Source: Acanthamoeba sp. SK_2022b
Lineage: Eukaryota; Discosea; Longamoebia; Acanthamoebidae
DNA: 64,000 nucleotides
NCBI GenBank assembly: GCA_027943245.1
Contig: JANDJZ010000274.1
Span: 1 to 64,000, forward strand
Direction of reading: 5' to 3'
The translations under genes were made by a program, and so were the position numbers. The first letter of the stretch is position 1, and every line of letters starts with the position of its first letter. Positions 40,493 to 56,411 of the stretch are shown piece by piece. Below the pieces are notes generated by a model. It was not told where the DNA came from and did no database searches. It saw nothing but the letters and a program-made list of their open reading frames with translations.

Positions 40493-42320
40493 TTACAGTT
40501 CATCCGAGTCCTCGTTGGCCTCGAAGTTGATAGCTCCGCGTTTCTTCAGCTTCTTGCTTCTCCTCCAGGCGACGAGAGTGGCGCCCACCACGACCAGCAG
40601 CACGAGTGCCACGGCAAGCGGGATAGCTACCGCCACCCCTATCACTAGGCCAATATCGCTGCCACCACCTCCATTTCCTCCACTGCCTCGACCGTCGTCA
40701 GCGCCGAGCAGGAGGCCGAGACCGATGCTCGGATCGTAGTGGACGGATTCGTTGAATGGCGGTAGCTCGAGAACCACCTCGTACTCGATCACGTTCGAAG
40801 TGTTGACGGCCACAATGTTGTGACGAATGAACCTGGTTACGCCGTCGACCACGGCAACATCAAACAGCACGATGGTGGCCATCACCGATGAACTGCCCTC
40901 AGAGGAGGATAGAGGGACGACGTAGGTTGTGAGGTTTGCCGCTGGAGTGGATGGCCTCTTCTCGAGTTGTCTTGCGCCAGCTGATAGAGCATAGGAAGGC
41001 GAGAGGGATGACAGGAGGTAACGCACGGTCGACCATTCGCTGGCGTGTGAAGACTCCTCCCCCGTGGTGGTGGCCCACAGGCTGAGGGACCACTTGACCG
41101 AGTGGGCTTCGATGTCAAAGGCAACACCGGCGAAAGAAGCGGGAGTGTTGAGCGAGTAGAGGGTGAATGACTGGTTGAAGACCGTCATGTTGTCGACCTT
41201 GGCCGAGTAGACGATAGTCTGTGATGCGGTGTCGTTTACCACCGTACGTGACGTGTCTGAACCAAGGGCAGTGGCAGTGAACATCCCATCACCATGAATG
41301 TTGTGCGCAACAGGGCACGTACCGAGAGAAACAGACGATGAGTTGGCCAGTTGGATGCCACCGAAGCGCGATGCCACACGGGCCAAGTAGGCTTCCGTGC
41401 TGGTATCATTCCCACTGCCTGATGTGATGACCATGTTGAGATGCGTACATCAGCCCAGCCAGATTTGCACGTACCGGTGTGAAATGCGGAGGTCATGTTG
41501 AAGTTGGGTTGTGAGACGTCAAACTGGGCCGTGGCGTTGAATGATTTAACGAGCTTGGGCAATGCGGACGGCGAAGCAGATGGGGACCAGTACGGCGACG
41601 GAGACAGCGTAGGTGGGGCAGACGGGGAAGACAGCCGTGGGCTGGCGCTTATCGTCGCAGTTGGTGTAGCTGATGGGGATGCCAATAAACTGGCCGCGCA
41701 TCCGTATATGCTCATCATTGGCACAGCCGAGTCGGAGACCGGAGTTAAGTAGTCGTCGTACGCATAGAGGGAGCTGGCAATGGACAGCGACAGCGAATCG
41801 TTCGCGCCGCTCCACTGGGCAAACTGCCACTTGGACACGTTCCTAGCAGTGTTGAAGAACTCGAGCCAGTACTGCTGGCCGGCCGTGAGGTTGGCTGGGC
41901 TCAACGAGTAGGTGATTTTCGTATCCGTCACGAGCCAAGTGTAGGTGAGCGTCGAAGCGACCTCAGCAGATGGCGCTTCATCACTGCTTGCGTTGCTGGT
42001 GTAGATCGTGGCATTGAGGGGGTAGTCTGCGTGGTTGCTTGGTTGGTGTTCGCTAATTATCCAGTAAGGGCCAAGGAAAGCATACCCGTCGTGGCAATGT
42101 CTATCTCAGCGGACATGTAGAGCGTGATGGTCTGAATTTCTGCTGCACTTTGAAGCCGTAGCTTGATCGCAACCTTGCTGACGTTGTAGGTCTCTGTCAG
42201 ATTGATCTGGTCCAGGCGCTGGTCCAGTATGGCGCAGGTGTCCGCCCGAGCGCCAGCTAGAAGCCACAAGACCAAGGCCGACATCAGAGTGACCCAGCCC
42301 AAGAGCATCCCTACGTTCAT
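40493..42320 (-). CDS. Secreted-type, single-pass membrane protein with Ser/Pro-rich stalk
   Basis: Three exons fit: 42320-42086, 42026-41475, 41418-40493. A clear signal peptide (MNVGMLLGWVTLMSALVLWLLAG) precedes a beta-rich ectodomain with many N-x-S/T sites. A low-complexity stalk (SPSATPTATISASPRLSSPS and similar) lies in the second exon and ends near LPKLVKSFNATAQFDV. Near the C-terminus a Gly-rich linker leads to one transmembrane helix (AVALVLLVVVGATLVAW), a basic stop-transfer stretch RRSKKLKKR and a short acidic tail ending DEL. Topology is type I, probably on the cell surface. No domain family is recognised; adhesion or ligand binding is a guess from layout only. Confidence 0.7.
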
Positions 42321-42690
42321 GGTTATGTTGATGGTCTGGAAACTCCAACAATGGTGGCGCTCTCGTAAAGATTTCGGGGCCAGATCCTTGTGCGCAGGAA
42401 GAAATGGAAGATTGCAGGATCTGGTAGACCGCGCCGGTGGCAACCTTTCATAGGTCCGAATAGATTCACTCCGCTCAATCTCCGATGTTACAGCGCACCT
42501 GTTGGGCCAAGGTTACCAATAAGCAAATTGCGTGCCTCCATCGCCGATGGTGGAGCAACTATAACAAAAGATAGCCGTTTAGGTGAAGGCACTCAAAAGA
42601 AAGTTCGGTGCAAGCGTGGCGGACTTCTGAGCGTCGTTTCTGCTTTATCGTATTCTTGATCCTTGTCGGTTGGGAATTTAATGAAGATAA
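42321..42690. other. Gap between membrane-protein start and phosphofructokinase end
   Basis: No exon is recognised. It should contain the promoter of the minus-strand membrane protein and the 3' end of the phosphofructokinase transcript. Confidence 0.4.
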
Positions 42691-47286
<4,596 letters not shown>

Positions 47287-48008
47287 CTTCTATACAGCGA
47301 ACTTGCTATTTGCGGCGCTACGCGATTCCCGATTTGGACAGAATAGATGTGTGTCGGCCAGGCACGTCTCTCTTCGATCGTGAGTGAGGGAGTGGATGTG
47401 AGGGAGAGAGCTGCAGCAAAAACGGACTAGATCAGAGTGTGCTGATTTTATTTATTGATCCAGTGTGCTGACGAAGAGTGAGTGGCTCTGGTGGACGTCC
47501 TCGTGGGAAATTCAGAGAGAAAATGGGGTTAGCCGCCTCAAGCGACACAAGCTACCACGTCCAACTGAGCAGAACAACACACCTGCTGGGTGGTGAAGCC
47601 GCGAGTTGAGAACATAGCGAAGAGCTCCAGTGCGCCCCAGTGACGAACGACCATGCAACGATTTGGCAAACTAGGAGCGGCAAGAGCTGCAAGCCGCACC
47701 CTGAGCTTGGTACTCGTCTTCCTTGACCTTCGCCCCAGCGACTGTTACCGAACGCTGAGCGAAGGCCAGAGACCGAGAAGATAAAGGGAAGAGGAATGAC
47801 ATGTGGGCGCACACAGCAGCCAGCACTGACACACCTTGCCTCTCTTTTCTCTACGTTGTATTGTGTCGCCACCTGTTCTGGTGTGAACGAGCAGGTGCCA
47901 GGACTCCAAGCCCAAACCGCGCCCCTGCTGTCGCGCCACTTCTCCTCCACCACCCCCGTGCAGCGCGGTACGCTGTGCAACCCACAGACTCGTCGCCCTC
48001 GTCTCGTT
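47287..48008. other. Divergent intergenic region
   Basis: Between the 5' ends of phosphofructokinase (-) and the enolase-superfamily gene (+). Open frames at 47552-47980 and 47796-48067 show no family features. Shared promoter sequence is likely. Confidence 0.4.
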
Positions 48009-48755
48009 ATGTCGTTCGTGTAGAGCGTCGCGGAGTGGGTAATGACCTCTCGCGAACCACCCTCTGACCATCAGCCCCACCCACAGAGAAGCCGCGAGTA
48101 AAGGAGCTGAGGGCCTACGTCGTACAGAAGGACGAGGCCGGCGCCGACTACCACCGCCAGCAGTCGGGGCACTGGATCATCGACACGCCCATCTCCAACC
48201 CCATGTCCGTCTACCCGCCCTACCGCAAGTCGCGCGTCAGGTAGCGCTCCCCCCCCCCCCACAAAACAACCCGCTCCCGTTCCCCAAGCACTGGCGGCAT
48301 GTGACAGCACCCCCGCCAACCACGCGATCGCGCCGCCTGTCGCAGCTGGGGGATAGACGTGCTGGGCACGGTCATCGTCGAGGCCGAGCTGGAGGACGGC
48401 ACCGTGGGAGTCGGTACCAGCATCGGCGGCGAGCCGGCCTGCTACCTCATCGAGAACCACTTCTCGCGCTTCGTCGAGGGACAGGTGAGGCACTGCCAAG
48501 GGCGTCTGAGGGCAGACTAGAGTAGGGTTGGGTTGGGGGGAGAGGAGACTGACCAGCCACGCGTGGGCCGTTGGCCGGCCCTGGCTTCCCGGCGTCAGGA
48601 CGTGCGCAACGTGGAGCTGATGTGGGATCAGATGTGGCGCGGGTCGATGCCCTACGGCCGCAAGGGCCTGGCCATCCAGGCCATCTCCGCCGTAGATCTC
48701 GCCCTGTGGGATTGTCTCGGCAAGCTCTGGAAGGAGGTGACCACCCTATCTGCTT

Positions 48756-48821
<66 letters not shown>

Positions 48822-50375
48822 CGTGCGTGCGCGCGCGCGCGTTGGTTTAGGTTGTGCTGATGCTTTGTGTGCGTGGGATGCGTGCGCAAAAAGCCGATCT
48901 ACAACCTGTTGGGCGGCAAGACCAAGGAGAAGCTGCCGGTCTACGCGACGACCAGCAGGCCCGACCTGGCAAAGAAGGCACTGCGCCCTATGCCTGTCGC
49001 CCCTTGTCCCTCACCTGTTGTCGCCCCGACTAACCTCCGCGCATGGCACATATATACACTTATACACACATACACACATACATATACATGCAACACACAC
49101 GCGCACAAACGCACATAGATGGGATTCCACGCAGCCAAGGTCCCACTCCCCTACTCGCACGCCGAGGGTGAAGAGGGAATGAGGAAGAACCTCGAGGTGC
49201 GTGCCAATGCTGCGCCTCTCCCGCCAGACGCGCCTCACGTCCGCTTCTCCCGCTCTCGGTGGCTGCAGTGCATCAGAAAGCACAGGGAGAGCGTCGGTCC
49301 CGACTTCCCGCTGATGATCGACTGCTACATGTCTCTCACGGTACCGCCCTCATCTTTTTTTAATATATATATATAGTTGAGTTTATCTACTTATTAGTTG
49401 ATATTACCTGATAAATACGTTTTTATTTTTATTTTGTTTGATTGTTTTTGTTTGGTCCAAACCCAGGTCCCGTACGCGATCGCCCTGGCCAAGGGGGTGG
49501 AGCCCTACAAGATCAAGTGGATCGAGGAGTTCCTCCCGCCCGATGATTACGACGGCTACGAGCAGGTCAAGAAGGGCAAAGGTGAACACACCGCGCCAGT
49601 GGTCCCATATCTCCCAGAGTGATCCCTCCCCCGCGGGGGGGGGGGTGGCAGCGTGGTGTCGCACAACGGGAGAGATCTAATGGGCGGCGCGGTTTTGGCA
49701 GGCGAGGCCTCCTGTCTGCTGACCACGGGCGAGCACGAGTACACGCGCTACGGCTTCCGCGAGCTCATCGAAAGGTGGGCCACACGCGCGCGCACTCATC
49801 TTAACGTGACACGTTGCCCTGACAACTTCTTTTACAGGCGATGCGTCGACATCCTGCAGCCCGACATCACCTGGGTGGGCGGCCTCACCGAGGCCAAGAA
49901 GATCTACTCGATGGCCGCCGCCTACGACATCCCCGGTTGGGCTGACCTCGCCTCCCCTCTCCCCCCCCCGGAGGCTCGCAGGGCGACTGGCGCTGATCGA
50001 ACGAACTTTGTGGCGTGCAGTGATCCCGCACGGCTCGTCCGTGTTCTCGTACCACCTGCAGTTCGCCTACGCCAACTCGCCGATGGCCGAGATCCTCATC
50101 ATGAGCCCCAAGGCCGACAAGGTACAGAGCATTGGGTGGTAGTGGGTTGAGGTTTGATGTTGCTGCTGACGATGGTGATGATGGTGGTCACCACTAACCG
50201 TACGCGCAACGACGCGTCGCAGGTGGTGCCGGTGTTTGCCAACCTGTTCACCAACGAGCCGCTGCCGGACGAGCAGGGCTACCTCCAGCTCGACGAGAGC
50301 AAGCACGGTTGGGGCGTGGATCTCAACAAGGCCGGCCTCAAGCTGCAGAGACCCTATGCCAGGCACCAGCAGTGA
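48009..50375 (+). CDS. L-rhamnonate dehydratase-like enolase-superfamily enzyme
   Basis: Mandelate-racemase/enolase superfamily; L-rhamnonate dehydratase removes water from L-rhamnonate to give 2-keto-3-deoxy-L-rhamnonate (established). A 9-nt first coding exon (ATG TCG TTC, 48009-48017) splices to 48089, giving MSFKPRVKEL; a start further upstream is possible. Exon 2 ends at 48240 and exon 3 starts at 48346. Diagnostic segments: DYHRQQSGHWIIDTPISNP (substrate loop), AVDLALWDCLGK, KIKWIEEFLPPDDYDG and LLTTGEHEYTRYGF (metal-binding carboxylates), ILQPDITWVGGLTEAKKI, and IPHGSSVFSYHLQ with the catalytic-face histidine. C-terminal KLQRPYARHQQ. An intron carries (GT)n at 48759-48820. The family is best known from bacteria and fungi, so the ancestral route into this genome is of interest. 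Confidence 0.87.
48759..48820 (+). repeat. (GT)n in rhamnonate dehydratase-like gene intron
   Basis: Perfect GT repeat of about 62 bp, followed by GCGC dinucleotides near 48830. Confidence 0.95.
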
Positions 50376-50558
50376 CGAATAACCGCGACGAGCCCAGAAG
50401 CGACTCAACGGGGGGGTCGAGAATGCCCTGGACCATGTGCAGGCATCTTTCGAGAGTGGATGGATGAAGCAAATGCGAGCGAGTAGAAGAGCAAATGAAT
50501 TGCTTTTGGGCTAAGGAATTATTTGCAATCAAAAAATGAGAACGAAGCTCCGGAGTAT
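50376..50558. other. Convergent 3' spacer
   Basis: Separates the 3' ends of the convergent dehydratase-like and cytochrome c genes. No features are recognised. Confidence 0.4.
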
Positions 50559-51057
50559 TTACTCCTGCGCGGCCTTGACGATGTAGGCGGTGACATCGGC
50601 ACGGTCCTGAGGGGCCTTGAAGCCGGCGAAGGCCATCTTGGTCTTGGGGATGTACTTCTTGGGGTTCTCGAGGTAGTTGTAGAGGGTGTCGTTGGTCCAC
50701 GTCACGCCGGCGTTCTTGTTGGCGGGCGAGTACTTGTAGTCGGGCACAGAGCCGGACTTGCGGCCGATGAGACCGTACAGGTTGGGGCCCTGCTTGTTTC
50801 CGCCACCCTGTTGATCGACGATTTAATTTGAATTAGTGCCCGCGCTCACTGATCATTGCGTTTTTGCTGCTCTCTCTCTCTCTTCCGAAGTGACGGAATG
50901 AAAGTAGTGTAGAGGAAGCGTGAAATGGGATCCGGCGGTAAGGTACCTTGTTGATGGTGTGGCACTGGGTGCAGCGAGCCTTGAAAAGCTTCTCACCGTT
51001 CTCCACATCACCGGGGATGCAGGCCTTGTCCATACCAGCGGGGGGAGTGAACGACAT
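50559..51057 (-). CDS. CYC: Mitochondrial cytochrome c
   Basis: Electron carrier between complex III and complex IV in the mitochondrial intermembrane space. Two exons: 51057-50947 ([19 protein letters not shown]..) and 50807-50559; the splice falls between INK and [13 protein letters not shown] in phase 0. The haem-attachment motif is [15 protein letters not shown] is the conserved loop after haem. [13 protein letters not shown] contains the axial methionine, and the end [12 protein letters not shown] is the C-terminal helix. Length (about 119 residues) is that of a normal cytochrome c with a short N-terminal extension. There is no cleavable presequence, as expected for this protein. Confidence 0.96.
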
Positions 51058-51440
51058 CTTTGTTGATTGGGATGAGAGGATCGAACAGATGAATCAACAG
51101 GCCTGCCCTGGTCGAAGAGAAACCCCAAGGCCCCGGAGCCTTGGGCGGAGTCGCGGCGGACAATTTCCAGGAACGGAGTAGCTCAGGCGTAGCGTTCACG
51201 CAGGTTTCGCAACTCCTACGCATTTCATTCGTCGTTTGTTTATACGTCGACAGGACGTTGGGCCCACACGAAATGTGCGCCACGCATCGCGAATGTATGT
51301 ACATAACACTTGTTGGACCGCCCTTGCCCAGGCCATCTCGTGGACAGAGCGTCTCTTTGTTCTTTCTCTCCCTCTCTCCTCCAACCCCACTCTGGCCGCT
51401 ACGCGAAACGGGAACGGGCGCACTGCCGCTTTTCCACTCT
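51058..51440. other. Interval between cytochrome c start and Rab32 end
   Basis: Contains the cytochrome c promoter (minus strand) and the Rab32 3' region. No gene is recognised. Confidence 0.4.
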
Positions 51441-52526
51441 TCAGCTGCAGCAACCGCCGGAGCTGGGTCGAGTGGCTGGTCCCGCCTCGTTCAGGGCAAA
51501 GGCCTCGGTGTTGCCCTTGCTCCCCTGCTCGTCCTTCTTGATGACGTGGTTCACGATGCACGCCACGCTCTCGTCGATGTTGATGTTCTCCTTGGCTGAC
51601 GTGGCGAACCACGAGATGAAGCCGTTCTGGCCAGACAAGCAAGTGAGTGGTGAGTTGGTCGTATCTCGCGGTCGCTTCTGAGAGAGAGAGAGAGAGAGAG
51701 AGGAGGGAGCTGTCTACCTCCTTGCAGTACTGGTCCATCACCTCCTCGTTGAGCGCCGTCTTGACCATGTCACACTTGTTGGCTAGAAGGATCACAGGCA
51801 GTGGGTCGCCGTTAGGCAGTCGCACCTTCTACACGACGCGAGGCATACACAACACCACATCCGTGAGGTTGTGGCCATTGCTTGCGTTCTTGTCTTCTAC
51901 GGAGTGGAGAGACGAGGTAACGAGTAGCGCACTACACGAGAGGTGAGCACGCACGTTGTCGATGTCGTCCTTCCATCGCTTAACAGACTCGAAGGATGAG
52001 TTGCGAGTGAGATCGAACACGACAAAGGCGGCTACAGCCTCCTTGTAGTAGACGCGCGTGAGGTTGCCGTAGCGCTCCTGCCCCGCAATGTCCCTGTTCG
52101 TGCCAGAGCAAAAGTAAGCGATAACGCAGCGGTAGCGGCGAGGAGCCAAGGAGCGGAAGAGGAGGGAGGCGTGCCACAGCTGCAGGTACACGAGCGTGTT
52201 GGTGCCCCATTTGATGGTCTTCAGAGCGAAATCTGTAGAGATGACCGGTAAGCCAGGTAATAAATAAAGAAAAATAAATAAAATAAATCTGATGGAGCAT
52301 GCACCAACTCCAATCGTGGTTTTGTAGTTGTCAGAGAAGGCGCCCTCGACGCAACGCCTGATTATGGCAGTCTTTCCCGTCGCCATGTCTGTAGAATCAC
52401 AACAACAGAATTTGAACCCCGATGAGATAAGAGATGAATCGAGCGATTGAGTACCCGCGTACCTCCTACGACGAGCACCTTGAAGAGGAACTCCTTGGCG
52501 CCCGGGGTCTGTGGTTGCTGAGCCAT
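51441..52526 (-). CDS. RAB32: Rab32-family small GTPase
   Basis: Membrane-trafficking GTPase; in other eukaryotes Rab32/38 acts on lysosome-related organelles and mitochondria-linked traffic. Start at 52526 (MAQQPQTPGAKEFLFKVLVVG). Splicing of exon 1 to the next exon gives VVGDMATGKTAIIRR (P-loop). TTIGV is switch I; DIAGQERYGNLTRVYYKEAV is switch II, with IAGQE in place of TAGQE, the Rab32/38 hallmark. NKCD is the G4 motif and TSAKENINI the G5 motif. The C-terminus GGCCS carries two cysteines for geranylgeranylation. Keeping LQLWDIAGQE needs a GC..AG intron at 52174-52094. Otherwise all introns are GT..AG. Confidence 0.93.
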
Positions 52527-53129
52527 TCTTGTTGTTGTTCTTAAGGTCCGTGCCGTACAGATGTAGGAACGATTCCTGGATTTGCAAGCCTTCCGATTTT
52601 TGTGTCCAATCGAAGATGTGTGAGTGGATTGCTGTGCACCAGATGGATCTGCCCACTTGCCGAGGTCGAGGTGCTCTGTTGTGGCCTTGTTTGTGGGTGT
52701 AAAGCTCAACTGAACTCCGACACACTCGAGAGAGCAAGAACGCAACCACGCGGGTGTTCGTGAGGTCCCATAGGCGGAGTAGCGCCGGGCACCGTAGCGC
52801 AGACAACGTGGAAGTCACGACTTCTTCTTGCCCGCAAGGACGCCCAACTTTTCTTTTCTTTTCTCCTTTTTACGTATTTTCTTTAGATCTCTTGTTTTTT
52901 CTGCTTGGCGCCGGTGCTGGTGCTGCGCAGCCGGGCGAAGCGAACGCCACTCGGGCGCGACCTTGTTGCGCAGTGTATGGGCTACGGGCGCCTCTTGGAT
53001 TCTGAACGGCCACTAGCCCTCCAATGTGTCGCTGTCTGTCTCCAATCCCATGGCAAACAGCGCTGCGCCTATGGGCCAAGTGCATGTATGACGTGCAATT
53101 TACTGTCAAGTTCAGTCTTGGCGCTGTCA
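52527..53129. other. Upstream region of Rab32
   Basis: CpG-normal and moderately GC-rich. No exon is recognised. The boundary with the CpG-depleted block lies near 53170. Confidence 0.4.
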
Positions 53130-53495
53130 GCTTCATAGAAAGGAAACCTAGTGGCTTGCTACCAGTGCTGATATTGAACAGGTTGAGCTCCAGAACGACC
53201 AGCCACTCATCGCCCTGCTCGTCCTCCATAGTGGCAAAATTGATCATGTACTGGTCATAGTTGAACGCATGCTTGACCTGGTGCCCAATGGCAGGGATGT
53301 GCTAGGCCAGCTCGCTCTGCTGACCAGATCAGGGAAGTGGAGCTGTGTAGTACTGTGACAGTGCTGTGAGCTTGCCACCATGTACAAAGCCCCAGAACTC
53401 CTTGTGCAGTGTGATGTTTTCCCACAGCCACGCAACAATCACCAGGTCACTGACATTGCCTATGTGCTCATGATCGCCAGTGGCTTGGGCCTTGA
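53130..53495 (-). pseudogene. Relic of an ATP-grasp (CDC123-like) domain gene
   Basis: Reading the minus strand in one frame gives a coding-like run: NVSDLVIVAWLWENITLHKE, then FWGFVHGGKLTALSQYY, two stop codons within about 15 residues, then HAFNYDQYMINFATMEDEQG and LVVLELNLFNISTG. The pattern FVhxGKLTAxSQYY followed by VxELNxFNxxTG resembles the C-terminal half of CDC123/D123-like ATP-grasp proteins (family knowledge). The stops and CpG loss say it is dead. The identification rests on motif resemblance only. Confidence 0.5.
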
Positions 53496-54620
53496 CTGGG
53501 GGTTAGTCAGTGCTGCTGTCATGGAGTGAGAGGAAGTAGGTGAGATCCCACGCCCATTAGTGAGCACAATGACTGCTTGACAAAGAAGCCTAGCCCATGA
53601 TCAAAGCACAGATCAACACTGGGAGGGGGGGGGGCATGGATGTGTTGCTGTTGATCAGTGGTGGGTGCACCTCTGTTGTGCTGTCCTACAGTGCCTACTA
53701 GTGCAGGCGCAACTCCAGAGCCTCTCAGGTGGCAGCTGACATACTCAAGTGTCAAGCCAAGAGCCTGAGTGGTGAGGAGTGGAAGGCAGTCACCATCTTC
53801 AGGTGTGGGATTGGCCTGCTTGTGCTTTGTGTTGTGCTCTTGCAGTGCCTGAACGTTGGGCATGGTGAGTGGCAGGGTAAACATGGGGATGGTGCTTGGC
53901 AATGAGTGGTGCCCCCTGGTCCATGTTCACCTGGAAGTGCACCTCAATGATCTACTGCTCCTCCTTTGTGGATTGCTCCTCCAGCTGCTGCATAGTATAG
54001 AGGATGGCTGAGCCCCATGCCATCCCCATCTCCAGAAGAACAGAGAACAGAGGCCTGAACTCTTTCAAGTCCTCACATGTGCCTGCAGGGGCACCACCTA
54101 ATGGCCAGGCAAGTCCTTGGGGAGACCTGTGAGGCCAAGGACTGCCACACTGCCATGGTTCATGCACTGAGGTGACCATGCTCAGAGCAGGTAGTTCTGT
54201 GTGCATGAGAGACAGAATGGGAGAAGAGAGAGCACTCCACATCACCTCAGAGGGTAACCTCTCACCATGGTTTAACCATGAGGCACACATGTACAACACA
54301 CAACTGCTGGAAGGTGGAGGCAGCACTGGCCTGAACCATAGCTGCACCAGAAGAATGAAACTCTTCCTCATAATCTCAAAACAAGATCTGCTTGTTGGCC
54401 TTGTGTGGTGGAGTAAAAGTAACCAACTGAGGTTTGAACAGCAGTTTTGTCTCTGGCCAAGAAGGTTCAGGAAGCTTCCAGTGCATTGGCAGCATTCCAT
54501 TGCAGCATTCCAATGTAACCCTGTGAAGGTTTCATCAAGATTTCAAGCTTCATTCGCCCACCTCCACCATACAGGCTCACTCCGCTGGCTGCACGTGAGC
54601 ATTCCGCATCCTGCTAACAG
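53170..54620. other. Second CpG-depleted block
   Basis: Hand counting gives about 6 CpG in 53281-54540, and none at all from about 53856 to 54547 (close to 700 bp), although GC content is near 50 percent. Flanks on both sides are CpG-rich. The block has the same TG/CA-rich texture as the one at 7.4-11.2 kb. The minus strand has coding-like remnants (next entry). No terminal repeats were seen. Confidence 0.8.
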
Positions 54621-55259
54621 GGAGCGACAAATATAGTGAGGGGATTTCCTATTCTTGTGGCGTCGTTCCGGAAAAATCCTTGTTTGTACTTGCTGTTTCT
54701 GCAGAACAATTCCGACACAAGAAGATAAAATGAAAAGTATGTTTCCGAAACGATCTGCTGGCGAGGGCGGATTCATGAACAAAGAACGCTAACCACGCCC
54801 AGCTTGAAGAGCTAGCTTTGCGTTCGATTTGCAGTTGGATGGTACCTCAGACAAAGGTAAAGGTCTTGTTAGAGAGCACATACATGACCACCGCCTACTT
54901 CTTTCCTTGCCCACATCATAACTACTCAATACAGATACAGCGGATCGAAGAGGAAGCGCTCGAACTTGTGGTCGTGCTGAGCACCCTCATCCGGGAGCAC
55001 GCCAGCGGCACCTCGAGAGCCGCGGAGACACCCAGGGAAAATAATCACGCCAAAAACGCATGCCAAGAGCGTTCAGTCGGGGCGGGCCGTGTGATCATCG
55101 ACATGTGGCGATCAAATCGTAATAAATAAATACCATTTTGTGGGAGCCTGGTGGTGAGGCCTCAATCAACGGCGACAACATCAGCGTACTGAGCTCATCT
55201 CACCGATCCACCCACCCCATAATCGCGCGCTCTCCCGCCGCCTTCGCTCTTTCTCGCTT
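54621..55259. other. Interval with a possible small gene
   Basis: An acceptor-like CAG at about 54938 precedes an open frame encoding IQRIEEEALELVVVLSTL and REHASGTSRAAE, ending TAA at 55129. An upstream exon could be LDGTSDK at about 54834-54856, but no convincing start was found. AATAAA lies at about 55122. Treat as a candidate short coding or 3'-terminal exon only. Confidence 0.25.
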
Positions 55260-56004
55260 CTAGAGGATGTCCTCGCCGGCCTCCTCCTTGGGCGGCACCA
55301 CGGCCTCGTCCGTTGTGGTCGTGGCCTCCTCCTCCCCGTCCACCTGCACCTTCGGAACTGCGTCACGTCCACCAACACATCAGTCAGCGCGCGTGTTGCG
55401 TGTTGCGTGTGTTGTGTGTTGTTGTTGTGTGCATACTTCCGCCCAGGGGGACCTCGTCTTCGGGCGACCAGGCCGGGGCGGGGGTGGGCCTGGGCTTCCG
55501 CTTCTGGAGCTTGCGCAGCATCCTCTCGATGGCGGTGGACTTGGCCTGCACCTGGTCGCTCTTGAACGCGAGCTCCTCGTGCGGCTCCTTGGCCTCCTGC
55601 TCCTTGACCTTGGTGTTGAGCCAGTCCTCGGTCTCCTCGATGAGGTCCAACAGCTCGTCCCTCTCCTCTTCCTCCACCTTCAGGCGCTATTGTGGAAAAT
55701 AAATGATTGAATATCAAAAGCGCAGAATAAAATAAATATGTAGTATAAGAAAATATAATATAATAATATAAAATAAAAATTATATTTTTGGCCACGTAGT
55801 GTATGTACCTCGGTGATGTTGACCAGCGAAGATCTGCTGTGGTTGAGCATGTAGGAGAGCATGGCCACCTGGACGGGACGCTTGGTGAGCTCCTCCTTGC
55901 GCTCGAAGATGGGGTCGGCCAGCGCGGCGAGCTCGGCCTTCTTGTCCCTACGGCGGTGTTGTTGTGACACACGCTTCAGCGATCCGCCCTCCCCCGCGCG
56001 AAGA

Positions 56005-56075
<71 letters not shown>

Positions 56076-56349
56076 CACAGGGAGGGCAAGGGTCTCACGC
56101 ACTTGTACTCCTGCACGCTGACGTCGATGCCCTCGTCTTCGAGCCAATCGGCCGCAGCGCTCAGGGCCTCTCGGGCCTCTTCTCGCTGGTCCTCGGTGGA
56201 CACCTTCTCGAGCTCGTCGTCCCAAAGCTTCTCCTTGGTGTCGTAGATGTAGGTCTCCAGATCGTTCTTCGCATCGGCCTTCTCCTGCACGTCCATCCCC
56301 CGTGCAAACGCGACGGGTCAGTCTCAACCCTCTCCCTTGTGTGCTGTGC

Positions 56350-56411
<62 letters not shown>

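Noticed and set aside
40086..40739. 217-codon plus-strand frame
   Set aside because: Runs antisense into the transmembrane and tail exon of the minus-strand gene; no independent features.
53952..54500. 182-codon minus-strand frame in the second CpG-poor block
   Set aside because: Composition is Ser/Leu/Pro-rich without motifs; the coding-like ATP-grasp signal lies in a different frame and position.
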